From: an uncultured Ectothiorhodospiraceae bacterium
Lineage (GTDB): Bacteria; Pseudomonadota; Gammaproteobacteria; UBA9214
Direction: 5' to 3'
NCBI GenBank assembly: GCA_947259415.1
Contig: CAMYMI010000016.1
Location: 1-51,383 of the forward strand
DNA length: 51,383 nt
Position 1 is the first letter of the stretch, and each line of letters begins with the position of its first letter. Below are positions 14,699 through 23,382 of this stretch, piece after piece. Both the position numbers and the translations under genes were made by a program. Below the pieces are notes generated by a model. The model saw only the letters and a list, made by a program, of their open reading frames with translations, did no database searches and was not told where the DNA came from.

Positions 14699-16252
14699 CT
14701 AATGGCTGGATGCGAACAGTTTCCGGAATCGGTCCTGGTTGTCCTGCTGTGAGAAACCGGCGTATCTGCCGGAAAATTCCTCGCGTGCCTGTTGCTGGCG
14801 TCGTTCCAGGTTGTCAATAAGCATACCCATGGCAAGCAGGGTATCAGGAGGTGCCAGGCCTTCGGCAACCATTTGGTGGCTGAATCTTTTCAGTGTGATG
14901 ACCTGTACCTCATAATCCTGAAAATCACCCAGATTATCCTGAAGTGTCTTGAGTATCTGGATCAACTCCCTGATGTTACCGGCCGGGAAGAGGCTTTGGA
15001 AGAATTCCATGAGATATCGTAGTTTCTTGCAGGTCTTGCGCAGTTCATGGAGATCATCCGCGGGTGATTCCGCATTGATGGCATTACCCTCCCTGATGGC
15101 GCGCCGGTAGATACTCCAGATCCGTTTACAGGCAACCTCGATTACGGGCCGGCCTGCATTTTTCATTGTCGTCCGTTCATTGACCGGTTGTTCCAGAAAA
15201 TTGCGCCAATTCCTGATCAGTCGGCGGTAGCGTGCCGAATTCAGGATCTTGACCAGGGCTCTGTGTTCAATCTTTTGGTGCCTGACGAGAAATTCATGCA
15301 GTGGTTCGATATCGGCCTGCATCGCGGCAGGCAGGCTGTCGCGGTAATCGTCAAAATTCAGCAAATAGACATCCAGATCACGGCTGGGGCCGGTTTGCTG
15401 ACCGAGCCAGGCAAATTCGGTTTTGTATCGATCCACAATCCGTAACGGAAACACCGACTTGATCTGGGTAAGGGCCGAACGGGTACGGCGGATTGCGACC
15501 CGGTAGTCATGCAGAAATTCGGTGTCGGTACCTGTGCGCATGCCAGCCTCGTTTTGCAGCATGATATCCAGGAGCCGGTGCAGAATGGCCCTGGTTGCCT
15601 GATCTGCACGCATGGCAGGGTCCAGCGTCAGGTCCAGTTTGGAGGAGTAGATGCCCGGTGTTACCCCGATGGTGGAAAGGGCTACCAGCATCAGATCATC
15701 GTTTGCCGCGGCCAGACCCTGTTTCTCCAGAAGGCCAGCCATTTGCCTGCAGGGTCCCTGGTAGCCTTTTACCGGGATGACGATCGCGCGATCATCCAGT
15801 TTCACGGAACGGGTTCCTTGCTGGCGCGGCAGGGTGTTTTCCTCGACCACCAGATAGGCTACGGTTTTGTCATCCTTGTTGAGGATGCGCAAGGTATTGA
15901 TCCTGGATCGGACCCTGACTTTTTGGGCGAGTTCACGCATTTTCAGTACCGGTTCAAGCAGGTCCCGAAGTTGGCCCCGCGGCAGGTCCCGGACAAACCG
16001 TGGTGCTTTCTGCAGTTTCAGCCAGGAATCTCTCTGGTTACCCTTCAGCGTCCGCCATACCAGCGTGTGCCCGTTGCCGTCATGGGTGTCCTCAAGTATG
16101 GAATTGTTCGAATACAGTCGCCAGTCGAAACTGTCATAGTACGTCCGGTATACTGTCCGTGGGGGTTCTTTGAGTGTCCGGGTGTTATTTTTCAGGATTG
16201 ACCGGAAATCTTCGAAGTGCATGCCTTCGGGAATAATAAATTCAACTCGCAT
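14699..16252 (-). CDS. CHAD-domain protein with CYTH-like N-terminus
   Basis: This 517-aa protein has an N-terminal region (about 1-200) that resembles a CYTH/triphosphate-tunnel fold but with a changed ExExK-type start (VEFIIPEG). A C-terminal CHAD domain covers about 220-490, with conserved histidine/arginine helices HDYRVAIRRTRSAL and DDLHELRKTCKKLRYLMEFF. CHAD domains bind polyP and direct proteins to polyP granules. CYTH domains hydrolyse tri- or polyphosphate, but activity here is uncertain because the acidic motif is altered. The downstream ParA gene starts 16 bp after its stop, a likely operon. Confidence 0.88.
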   Translation of the reverse strand: MRVEFIIPEGMHFEDFRSILKNNTRTLKEPPRTVYRTYYDSFDWRLYSNNSILEDTHDGNGHTLVWRTLKGNQRDSWLKLQKAPRFVRDLPRGQLRDLLEPVLKMRELAQKVRVRSRINTLRILNKDDKTVAYLVVEENTLPRQQGTRSVKLDDRAIVIPVKGYQGPCRQMAGLLEKQGLAAANDDLMLVALSTIGVTPGIYSSKLDLTLDPAMRADQATRAILHRLLDIMLQNEAGMRTGTDTEFLHDYRVAIRRTRSALTQIKSVFPLRIVDRYKTEFAWLGQQTGPSRDLDVYLLNFDDYRDSLPAAMQADIEPLHEFLVRHQKIEHRALVKILNSARYRRLIRNWRNFLEQPVNERTTMKNAGRPVIEVACKRIWSIYRRAIREGNAINAESPADDLHELRKTCKKLRYLMEFFQSLFPAGNIRELIQILKTLQDNLGDFQDYEVQVITLKRFSHQMVAEGLAPPDTLLAMGMLIDNLERRQQQAREEFSGRYAGFSQQDNQDRFRKLFASSH

Positions 16253-16552
16253 TTTCTGTCTTGTCCGGGTTGCTCTCCGGTGAAAATTGTATCTGTGTCA
16301 GACTTATTTTTCGGGATATACCATGGAATGATAAGCATGCCTGGTAATTCCAGCGGCGTATTTGCGATGCGTCTATTCTGTCACTATAAATGCCAATCAT
16401 GCAATGTAATAATGACTGATGCGCGTGAATAAGAGGTTAGATATGTGCAGGAGCATTTACCGGCCAGCTCTGAACGGCTGTGCCTGTAGTAACTCCGAGG
16501 GGACGGTTATACCAGTACCTTGGCTGATCCGGGTCGATCCCGGCTTGATACG
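16253..16552. other. Divergent intergenic region between CHAD and CNNM genes
   Basis: These 300 bp separate the starts of two divergent genes and should hold both promoters. A single Pho-like heptamer CTGTCAC at 16378-16384 on the plus strand lacks a good second repeat. I see no clear terminator, RNA or small gene. Confidence 0.4.
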
Positions 16553-17806
16553 ATGATGGAGATTATTGCCTTGCTGGTGTTACTGGTCTTCTCCGGTATC
16601 TTCTCCGGCTCGGAGACAGCCCTGGTGACGTTGTCCATTGCGCGGGTGGAGGCCCTTGCCAATGAAAACCGCTTGGGCGCAAAAGCGCTTTACCAGTTAA
16701 AGAAAGATCCTTCGAAGATGCTTACGACCATCCTGATAGGAAACAATCTTGTCAATATTGCGGCCTCGGCTCTGGCAACGGTCATGGCGACACGGGAGTT
16801 CGGCAGTGCCGGACCGGGTATTGCTGTTGGTTTGCTTACCCTGTTTATTCTCGTGTTTGGTGAAATTACGCCCAAGAGCCTGGCGACGCGTTATTCAGAG
16901 CGCATTTCGCTGTTTATCGCCTACCCGTTACTGGCATTCATGCGCCTGATCTATCCCCTGGTATGGTTCTTTGGCCATTTCACCAATTGGGTACATCGCC
17001 TTTCGGGCGGCAAGAGCGATCCCACGGTTACCGAGTCTGAATTGATCGGTATGCTGGGATATGGTGTTGAGGAAGGTGCTATCGAACATCAGGAAAGAAA
17101 AATTATCGAGCAGGTGTTTGCCTTCAATGACCTGAAAACCAGGGATGTAATGACGCCTAAAGGGAAGATATTTTCCCTGGATGCTGCAATGACGGTCGCA
17201 GAGGCTCTCCCGGTGGTTTCGCAGGAGCGCTATTCACGGATTCCCGTGTATGAAGGACAAAATGACAACATTACCAAAGTATTGTACATGAGGGACTTGC
17301 TCACGGCATCCGCTAACGGGCAGATGGACGAACGGCTGGGCAATATTGCGCATACCCCGGTGTTTGTGTCGCAGTACCAGGCAATTGATGATTTGTTTGC
17401 CACGTTCAGAAGACGTAACCGGGTGTTCTCTATCGTTGTTGATGAATACGGTGAAGTGCGTGGAATAGCTACACTGGAAGACCTGCTCGAGGAACTGGTC
17501 GGCGAGATCTATGATGAAAGTGATCTCAAGCCACTTGAAGTCGACAGTATTTCCGGGAACGAGATTGTCGTGGAAGGCTCCAGCGAGCTGCGTGTGGTGG
17601 AGGATTTCTTCGATCTGGATCTGCCGGGAAAACCAACTGATACGATAAGTCTGTGGATTCTGAGCCACACCGAATATATACCCCGCGAGAATGAAACATT
17701 CATAATCGATGGTTTGGAGGTCACGATTGCCAAGGCGACGGACCGCAGTATCGACCTGGCCAATATCCGTTGTCCTGATGATTCCTCATCCAGCGAGGAA
17801 ACGTAA
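16553..17806 (+). CDS. CNNM/CorC (HlyC) family transporter, copy 1
   Basis: The protein has about 417 aa. An N-terminal DUF21/CNNM membrane domain begins LLVFSGIFSGSETALVTLS, a pair of CBS domains follows (DVMTPKGKIF, RYSRIPVYEG, FSIVVDEYGEVRGIATLEDLLEELVG), and a C-terminal CorC_HlyC domain ends it. Members of this family are Mg2+/cation transporters or regulators in the inner membrane. I prefer the ATG at 16553 because the hydrophobic segment starts right after it. An in-frame TTG at 16520 adds 11 polar residues. Two more members lie at 34223 and 35809. PolyP carries Mg2+ as counter-ion, which may explain the association. Confidence 0.88.
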   Translation: MMEIIALLVLLVFSGIFSGSETALVTLSIARVEALANENRLGAKALYQLKKDPSKMLTTILIGNNLVNIAASALATVMATREFGSAGPGIAVGLLTLFILVFGEITPKSLATRYSERISLFIAYPLLAFMRLIYPLVWFFGHFTNWVHRLSGGKSDPTVTESELIGMLGYGVEEGAIEHQERKIIEQVFAFNDLKTRDVMTPKGKIFSLDAAMTVAEALPVVSQERYSRIPVYEGQNDNITKVLYMRDLLTASANGQMDERLGNIAHTPVFVSQYQAIDDLFATFRRRNRVFSIVVDEYGEVRGIATLEDLLEELVGEIYDESDLKPLEVDSISGNEIVVEGSSELRVVEDFFDLDLPGKPTDTISLWILSHTEYIPRENETFIIDGLEVTIAKATDRSIDLANIRCPDDSSSSEET

Positions 17807-17902
17807 GCTTACGAAAGTCCTGAATTGTTCAAGGCATATGAAAAGCCAGATCACTGCGGTGCGGATCTGCTGCCCGGCATGTCTGTCACGAATAGCCGCC
17901 CC

Positions 17903-19105
17903 CTATGTCAGGGACAGCAAGGCTGAAACCAGCAGTTCGGCATCATAATAAGGTGCACTTTGCTTGCTGATCAGCCGGGTATCAATGATCCGGATGCCCA
18001 GTTCCTGCATAATCGGGGCGGATATGGATGACAGGTATTTGCCCCGCTTGCTGTCTATAAGAATAAAATTCAGCAGTTTCCCGCTGGGACAACTGGCCTT
18101 GTTATCGGCATGCAGGTAATCGAGCAGGGTCAGCACGGAACTGTCCAGGGTCATTCCTATTTGTTCCGGGTCATGCCCGAGATTGGGAATGTAGACCTTC
18201 GGGCAATCGGCGCCGGCGATAGCCGAGCCGACGCCTGTCGGCAGCAGGCTGCTTATCAGGCTTGTATAGTAACTCCCTGGAGGGTAGCAGATGAGTTCCG
18301 CCTGCTGGATCAGTTTCCGGTTCTTTTTACGCATCATAGCCTTAGCGGGTACAGGCTTGTCGCGATTTTCAGACAGGAACAAGCGGCCGACCGGGGATTT
18401 CAATGGTTCAACTTCCTTGCCGGTAAGCCGATGCTGGCCGGTCACGCAGCTGCCGTCCTCCAGTTCTGCCGCGAGGTGCAGATTATCGTTGACCACGGCG
18501 CGTACCGTGCCCAATACATTGGCCAGCTTGGAGAACAGAAAAATAATAGGATCCAGATGCTTGTGGTTATTCAGGTAGCCTCCGGCAAGAATCAGGTTGC
18601 CGGTACTGGCGCCACGAAGATCGAAATCATCCGGCATGGCATCACGAAAATAGCCCAGCTGGTTGCGGATGAGGCGGCGCATTGGATTGGAAATTGCTGC
18701 TACCAGTGGCTCCTTGCCACTGATCATCAGATCAAGTTTGGCCAACAGCTTGCTGGCCGGTTGATCGTCGGGGAAACGATAGATAAATAACTGATAAACT
18801 TCCGGGTGCCCGGTAACGTTTTCATCTGCAAGGGCTATCAGACGGCTGCGGAGATCGCCAATCGACGGCATGGAGAAGGCCTGCCGCAGCTTTGCAGAGC
18901 TGCCACCGGAATCAAAGGGGGTCACAAGGTGTACGGAGTTGTGCGTATACTGCTTTAAAACACGGGTCGTTTCGGTAAGGGCCGTGCCGCCGCTGAAAAA
19001 CAAAATGCGTGGCCCCAGTTCGGGCGCCTTGAGGTAGCGGCTGAGTCGCACCGGGTCGGGTATAAGCGCGTTGCGGGTGATCCTGACAGGGTTATGTGCC
19101 GGCAC
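17903..19105 (-). CDS. CofD/YvcK-like protein of the GAK system
   Basis: This 400-aa protein belongs to the CofD/YvcK superfamily. FFSGGTALTETTRVL is the N-terminal nucleotide-binding loop, TPFDSGGSSAKLRQ matches the D-x-GGSS loop, and SIGDLRSRLIALAD follows. Later ASTGNLILAGGY and PPGSYYTSLISSLLP complete the family pattern. CofD transfers a phospholactyl group in F420 synthesis, while YvcK binds UDP-sugars. The GAK-associated branch has no known reaction. It starts with GTG at 19105 and diverges from the Nudix gene at 19256. The association with ATP-grasp, HprK-like and amphi-Trp genes in the next 8 kb supports the GAK assignment. Confidence 0.82.
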   Translation of the reverse strand: MPAHNPVRITRNALIPDPVRLSRYLKAPELGPRILFFSGGTALTETTRVLKQYTHNSVHLVTPFDSGGSSAKLRQAFSMPSIGDLRSRLIALADENVTGHPEVYQLFIYRFPDDQPASKLLAKLDLMISGKEPLVAAISNPMRRLIRNQLGYFRDAMPDDFDLRGASTGNLILAGGYLNNHKHLDPIIFLFSKLANVLGTVRAVVNDNLHLAAELEDGSCVTGQHRLTGKEVEPLKSPVGRLFLSENRDKPVPAKAMMRKKNRKLIQQAELICYPPGSYYTSLISSLLPTGVGSAIAGADCPKVYIPNLGHDPEQIGMTLDSSVLTLLDYLHADNKASCPSGKLLNFILIDSKRGKYLSSISAPIMQELGIRIIDTRLISKQSAPYYDAELLVSALLSLT

Positions 19106-19213
19106 AATTCAGATCCGTCGAATTCATTCAAAGTTGATTTTGAACCTGTCAGGTACAGGCTCCCAGGTTAATGTTTATACGGGTAATTATCATAATGCCT
19201 GGCATTTGGCATA

Positions 19214-19219
19214 TATAAT
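19214..19219 (+). promoter_or_regulatory. Candidate -10 box of the GAK run
   Basis: TATAAT lies 36 bp upstream of the Nudix start at 19256, in the 150-bp divergent region. The -35 is not convincing, and no Pho box pair was found. Confidence 0.4.
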
Positions 19220-19255
19220 TGTGTATTACAATAAAATAACCGGTACGGCAGTCCA

Positions 19256-19729
19256 ATGGAACCGATAATTCCTCCAATACGCAATGCCGCCCGTGCGCTG
19301 ATCCTGCAGGATGCCAGCATTCTGCTGCTGCGCAAGGATGGCTATGCAGAGGGGGAGCGGTTTGCCCTGCCGGGAGGTGGCCAGGATATAGGGGAGACGC
19401 TGTTACAGGCGTTGACCCGTGAATGCATGGAGGAAATCGGCACCCATGTGGATATCCATCGTCTTGTCTACGTGGCAGACTATTTCAAGCCGCGGGACAC
19501 TGATCCCCGTAGTACACGTCAACTGGTCGAGTTTCTGTTCGAGTGTACGATTCCAGATGATTATACTCCCGTAAATGGCAGTCGCCCGGACAAGCACCAG
19601 GTGGAGGTGGTCTGGGCACGGCTGGACGAGCTTGCCGGTATGCCACTCTACCCGAAGTCTTTAATCCCATACCTGGCGAATAGCAGGGAGCATGCCGGTA
19701 CTGTTTATCTGGGGACTATAGACTGGTAA
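19256..19729 (+). CDS. Nudix hydrolase
   Basis: This 157-aa Nudix protein has a complete Nudix box (about residues 40-62): GGGQDIGETLLQALTREC followed by MEEIG, with the REXXEE metal-binding core intact. Nudix enzymes cleave nucleoside diphosphates linked to another moiety. The substrate is not readable here. The stop and the next gene's start overlap in TAATG, so this gene is translationally coupled to the PhoU-like/APH fusion gene. That coupling suggests a dedicated role in the GAK cluster rather than general housekeeping. Confidence 0.88.
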   Translation: MEPIIPPIRNAARALILQDASILLLRKDGYAEGERFALPGGGQDIGETLLQALTRECMEEIGTHVDIHRLVYVADYFKPRDTDPRSTRQLVEFLFECTIPDDYTPVNGSRPDKHQVEVVWARLDELAGMPLYPKSLIPYLANSREHAGTVYLGTIDW

Positions 19730-21369
19730 TGAAAATTTCGAAGAATATAAGCAACAATCTTCGTTTCCTGATAGCCGAGGTCGGGTCCCAGATATCCAGC
19801 CTGCAGGACTATCTCGATGCCCCCTCGAAAAGCGTTGCACGGCGTATCCTTGACCGCAGTGGTTATGCCTATAACCTCATGCTACGGATACACGACAGTT
19901 GCCATAATTTGGCCATCAGGGCCGGTGAGTCAGGCGCGGATGCTGCTTCATTCCGTGCAATCGAATCCATTGCGACCGATCTGGAACACATCACCGGGTT
20001 GACTCGTGAATGTATTCAGCAACTGGATCAGATGCAGAAGAGGCAATGTCTCGGCGCTGGCACCTGTAAATTCATGCTGGGCAGGGTTACCCGGGGGCTT
20101 GACCGAATTGAACCTGCGATCCGTCGAAACGACACCGGCCTGGCCCTCAAGATCGGCGGGATCAAACCACGCCTGGACAAGGCCAGCCAAAAACTGGTGA
20201 AAAAATACACAGCGGGACTGAAGCGCAAGAAACATACGGAAGACCTGGTGGCAGGGTTGTTCATGGTCCATGGCATTGAGCAGATGGGGGATGCCATGCT
20301 CAATATCAGCGAAGCCATAATATCCGCCAATCTGGGGCAGCCCATCAATATTGACCGTTACCATTCCCTGCGGGCCTCAGTGGGACAGCTAGATGCTGCA
20401 AATAACTATTCAGAACTGGTGGTCGAACCGATTGCAGAAACCCGTTCAGGCAGCGGCATTTCCGGTATCAGTGCATCGGGGCAGGAAGATACCGGTTATG
20501 TAGGCATCTACAAGGACGGCAAGAAACGCAAGTTGCGGGAGGAGCGCAGGGGTCTGAAAAGCTGGCAGGAAATATACCCGGGCCTGGCACCGAGGATTCT
20601 TTCCTATCACAAGCGCGGGCAGTCCGCCTCCTTATTGATCGAGCATCTGGCCGGACTGACATTCGAGCAAATATTATTGCATGAGCCGACTCGGCTGCTC
20701 AGGCAAACCCAGAAACAGCTGAACCGCACCTTGGGAAAGGTTTGGCGCGAGACGCATACCGGCAAACCGGTTTCCGCCGCTTACATGCGCCAGCTCTCGA
20801 AGCGGCTGGAGGATGTCTATACCATCCACCCGGAGTTTCGGCAGGATGACTGCCGCATTTGTGGAAAATCCGTTCCTTCCTTTGGTGCATTGCTAAAGCA
20901 GGCACACCGCCTTGAAGCCGGGGTCAGGGCGCCGTTTTCTGTCTATATCCACGGTGATTTCAACGTCGATAACATAATCTATGACCCGCTGGAGAAGAAA
21001 ATCAATTTCATTGACCTGCATCGTTCGCGTTACATGGACTATGTACAGGATGTATCGGTGTTTATGGTGTCCAATTACCGCCTGCAGATTTTCGACATTC
21101 CACTACGCAGGCGTATCCTGATGTTAACGCGGGAGTTCTACCGTTTTGCAGCGGACTTTGCCAGGAAATCCGGTGACGAGACATTTGATCTACGCCTGGC
21201 TCTCGGGCTGGCGCGCTCGTTTGCCACATCCACACGATTTATTCTCGACAAATCACTGGCACGTGCCATGTTCCTGCGTGCGCGTTACCTGCTCGAGCAG
21301 GTGCTGGCTGCGGACCTGAAGGAGCCGGCGTCGTTTCGTGTCCCGGTCAAGGAGATATTCATTGGCTGA
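19729..21369 (+). CDS. PhoU-like helical domain fused to an aminoglycoside-phosphotransferase-type kinase
   Basis: This 546-aa fusion begins with an all-helical region of about 220 residues. It has a PhoU-like signature late in the bundle (HGIEQMGDAMLNISEAII, 181-198). From about 255 to the end it is an APH/choline-kinase-type fold: a nucleotide-loop-like region GYVGIYKDGKKRKLREE, the catalytic loop HGDFNVDN (D410, N415) and the metal-binding Asp in FIDLHRS (D429), followed by DVSVF. APH-type kinases phosphorylate small-molecule hydroxyls. A PhoU-type module would suit phosphate- or metal-dependent control. It is coupled to the upstream Nudix gene and overlaps the downstream ATP-grasp gene. 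The PhoU call is tentative, the kinase call is good. Confidence 0.78.
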   Translation: MKISKNISNNLRFLIAEVGSQISSLQDYLDAPSKSVARRILDRSGYAYNLMLRIHDSCHNLAIRAGESGADAASFRAIESIATDLEHITGLTRECIQQLDQMQKRQCLGAGTCKFMLGRVTRGLDRIEPAIRRNDTGLALKIGGIKPRLDKASQKLVKKYTAGLKRKKHTEDLVAGLFMVHGIEQMGDAMLNISEAIISANLGQPINIDRYHSLRASVGQLDAANNYSELVVEPIAETRSGSGISGISASGQEDTGYVGIYKDGKKRKLREERRGLKSWQEIYPGLAPRILSYHKRGQSASLLIEHLAGLTFEQILLHEPTRLLRQTQKQLNRTLGKVWRETHTGKPVSAAYMRQLSKRLEDVYTIHPEFRQDDCRICGKSVPSFGALLKQAHRLEAGVRAPFSVYIHGDFNVDNIIYDPLEKKINFIDLHRSRYMDYVQDVSVFMVSNYRLQIFDIPLRRRILMLTREFYRFAADFARKSGDETFDLRLALGLARSFATSTRFILDKSLARAMFLRARYLLEQVLAADLKEPASFRVPVKEIFIG

Positions 21370-22252
21370 ATACAAAATCGGTATCATCGGTATACCGGGC
21401 AAGTGGTCAACGGAGACTCTGGCCGATGCCGTTGCGGAAAGGACCGGGCACCGGCTGGTAATCGATATGGGTGACGTGAGTCTGGACCTGGAGCGACAGC
21501 GCCTGTTATTCCAGGGTCAGGATTTATGCAAGCTGGATGCGTTGATTGTCAAAAAGATCAGTGCCAGCTACAACCCCAATACCCTTGATCGTCTGGAGCT
21601 GCTGCGTGTGACCGAGCAGGCCGGGGTCCGTGTCTTCAGCCGGGCGGAGCATATTCTGCGCCTGGTCGATCGTCTGAGTTGTACAGTCACCCTGCGTAAT
21701 GGCGGTATCCCCATGCCGGCGACCCGCGTCACCGAGGATATCGGGGCGGCGATAACGGCCGTACAGGATTATGGCAGTGCGATCTTCAAGCCCCTGTATT
21801 CCACCAAGGCGCGCGGCATGTGCGTGATCGACGCTAACAGGGGGCGGGCTGAGGTGGAACGTGAAATCCGCGTCTTTCAGGCCGAGAATCCAATGATGTA
21901 TATTCAGCAGAAAATTGAATTGCCGGGCCGGGACCTGGGTATGGTGTTTCTGGGTGGCGAATATCTCGGCAGCTATGCCAGGGTGCCGAGTGAGGATGCC
22001 TGGAACACTACCATACACAGTGGTGGCAAGTATGCCTCGCACACACCGCCGACTGCCGTGATTGAGCTTGCGCAGCGAGCCCAGGCATTGTTTGATATGG
22101 ACTTCACGACAGTCGATGTCGCCGAAACGAACACCGGCCCGATCGTATTCGAAGTGTCCGCCTTTGGAGGATTCCGCGGGGCTCTGGAGGGTGTTGGCAT
22201 TGATGCTGCCGGTTTGTATGCAGACCATGTGTTGCGACAGCTGGCGGTATGA
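21362..22252 (+). CDS. GAK-system ATP-grasp enzyme (RimK-like)
   Basis: This ATP-grasp protein of about 296 aa has a pre-ATP-grasp part with KIGIIGIPGKWSTETLADAV, then FKPLYSTKARGM for ATP binding, YIQQKIELPGRDLGMVF, and the C-terminal metal site EVSAFGGFRG. In most RimK-like enzymes the last motif is EVN, so the Ser is a family-specific change. Such enzymes ligate a carboxylate to an amine or hydroxyl, or act as kinases. The GAK branch is uncharacterised. I chose TTG 21362 because an AAGGAG lies 7 bp upstream and it overlaps the previous stop by 8 bp. A start at 21338 would cover that signal. Confidence 0.85.
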   Translation: MAEYKIGIIGIPGKWSTETLADAVAERTGHRLVIDMGDVSLDLERQRLLFQGQDLCKLDALIVKKISASYNPNTLDRLELLRVTEQAGVRVFSRAEHILRLVDRLSCTVTLRNGGIPMPATRVTEDIGAAITAVQDYGSAIFKPLYSTKARGMCVIDANRGRAEVEREIRVFQAENPMMYIQQKIELPGRDLGMVFLGGEYLGSYARVPSEDAWNTTIHSGGKYASHTPPTAVIELAQRAQALFDMDFTTVDVAETNTGPIVFEVSAFGGFRGALEGVGIDAAGLYADHVLRQLAV

Positions 22253-23358
22253 AAAAGAGAGAGGGGGCGATGGGCGACACAGATGAATCTGACGCGAGCG
22301 CATTACAGGACGAAACACGTTTGTGCGCAGAGGAAATGTATCTGGCACTCGGCGAATGTACGGTGAGACTTCGCTCCAACTCCAGGGAGCTGGTGGCAGA
22401 ACTTGCCGAGTATTTCTCGCATGTTGCGGTCGATGCAATGACGCCTGATATCGACATTATTGCCATTGAACGCGATGCACCGGATCTGGGAATAGACTTC
22501 ATTGACTGGAAGCGCGAGCCTGGCAAGACCGGACGCAAGGATTCCTACGCAGATCTTCCGGGCGGGCGCCTTGTTCGCAAGGTACGCACCGGCATGGTTT
22601 TTCTGCAGAGTGAACACCGCCGTATCGCCGCCGGGCCCTGCAGAAAATATGCTAACCAGGTTATCAACTTTATCAATTCCCAGTACATGAACTGGCTGCA
22701 GAACCGCGGCTGGCTGATCTGTCATGCCGCTGGGCTCGTCTACCGGGGCAAGTGCCTCGGCATTGCCGGATTCTCCGGGGGCGGCAAATCAACCCTGATG
22801 CTGCATCTGCTTGACAATGACGAGGTATCCTACCTGACCAACGATCGGCTGTTCATTCATGCCGGTTCCGGCCAGGTAATAGCGCGCGGAATACCGAAAT
22901 TGCCGCGCATCAATCCTGGTACCATCGTTCACAATAAAAAACTGCACAGTCTTATTCCTGCGCAACAGCGCAAGGCCCTGTTGCAGTTGCCGGCCAGGGA
23001 GCTCTGGGAGCTCGAGGAAAAATACGATGTACATATTGACAGGGTCTATGGGCCCGGGCGGATCATACCGGAGGCTCCCCTGGCAGCTTTCCTGATACTT
23101 GACTGGCAGCGTGATAGCAAGATGGAACTGAAAGTTGAGCGGGTGGACCTGGCAGCAGACCGTGACCTGCTGGGTGCCTTGATGAAATCTCCCGGTCCGT
23201 TCTACCAGTATCCGGATGGTACTTTTCAGCAGGATACGGCAGCCTTTGATGAATGGGCCTATCTGGATGCACTTGAAAACGTTGCTGTCTATGCCGCCAG
23301 GGGACGGATTGATTTTTCCGCCCTGTCGGATCGCGTTTTGCACGAGCTGCTGGCCTGA
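22249..23358 (+). CDS. HprK-related kinase B (GAK system)
   Basis: This 369-aa protein has the core of HPr kinase/phosphorylase-type P-loop kinases in its C-terminal half. HAAGLVYRGKCLGIAG leads into Walker A GFSGGGKST (174-182), with YLTNDR and PKLPRINPG following as in HprK-like families. The N-terminal 150 residues are family-specific. No HPr gene is nearby, so it may modify a different protein or a small molecule. Its ATG overlaps the ATP-grasp stop as ATGA. A second ATG at 22270 has the stronger Shine-Dalgarno (GAGGGGG) and could be the real start. Part of the grasp/amphi-Trp/kinase set. Confidence 0.82.
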   Translation: MKKREGAMGDTDESDASALQDETRLCAEEMYLALGECTVRLRSNSRELVAELAEYFSHVAVDAMTPDIDIIAIERDAPDLGIDFIDWKREPGKTGRKDSYADLPGGRLVRKVRTGMVFLQSEHRRIAAGPCRKYANQVINFINSQYMNWLQNRGWLICHAAGLVYRGKCLGIAGFSGGGKSTLMLHLLDNDEVSYLTNDRLFIHAGSGQVIARGIPKLPRINPGTIVHNKKLHSLIPAQQRKALLQLPARELWELEEKYDVHIDRVYGPGRIIPEAPLAAFLILDWQRDSKMELKVERVDLAADRDLLGALMKSPGPFYQYPDGTFQQDTAAFDEWAYLDALENVAVYAARGRIDFSALSDRVLHELLA

Positions 23359-23382
23359 CCGCATGACAAAAGGTGACTATCT

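Noticed and set aside
14683-14868. N-terminal extension of the ParA protein
   Set aside because: It would overlap the CHAD gene by 170 bp and has no ParA-like sequence. The TTG at 14682 puts the Walker A at the usual distance from the start.
16378-16395. Possible Pho box between CHAD and CNNM genes
   Set aside because: CTGTCAC is consensus, but the heptamer 11 bp on (AATGCCA) is poor, so it is probably chance.
21524-22438. Minus-strand open frame of 304 codons over the ATP-grasp and HprK-like genes
   Set aside because: Both plus-strand proteins have family motifs and overlapping starts and stops. The antisense translation has none.
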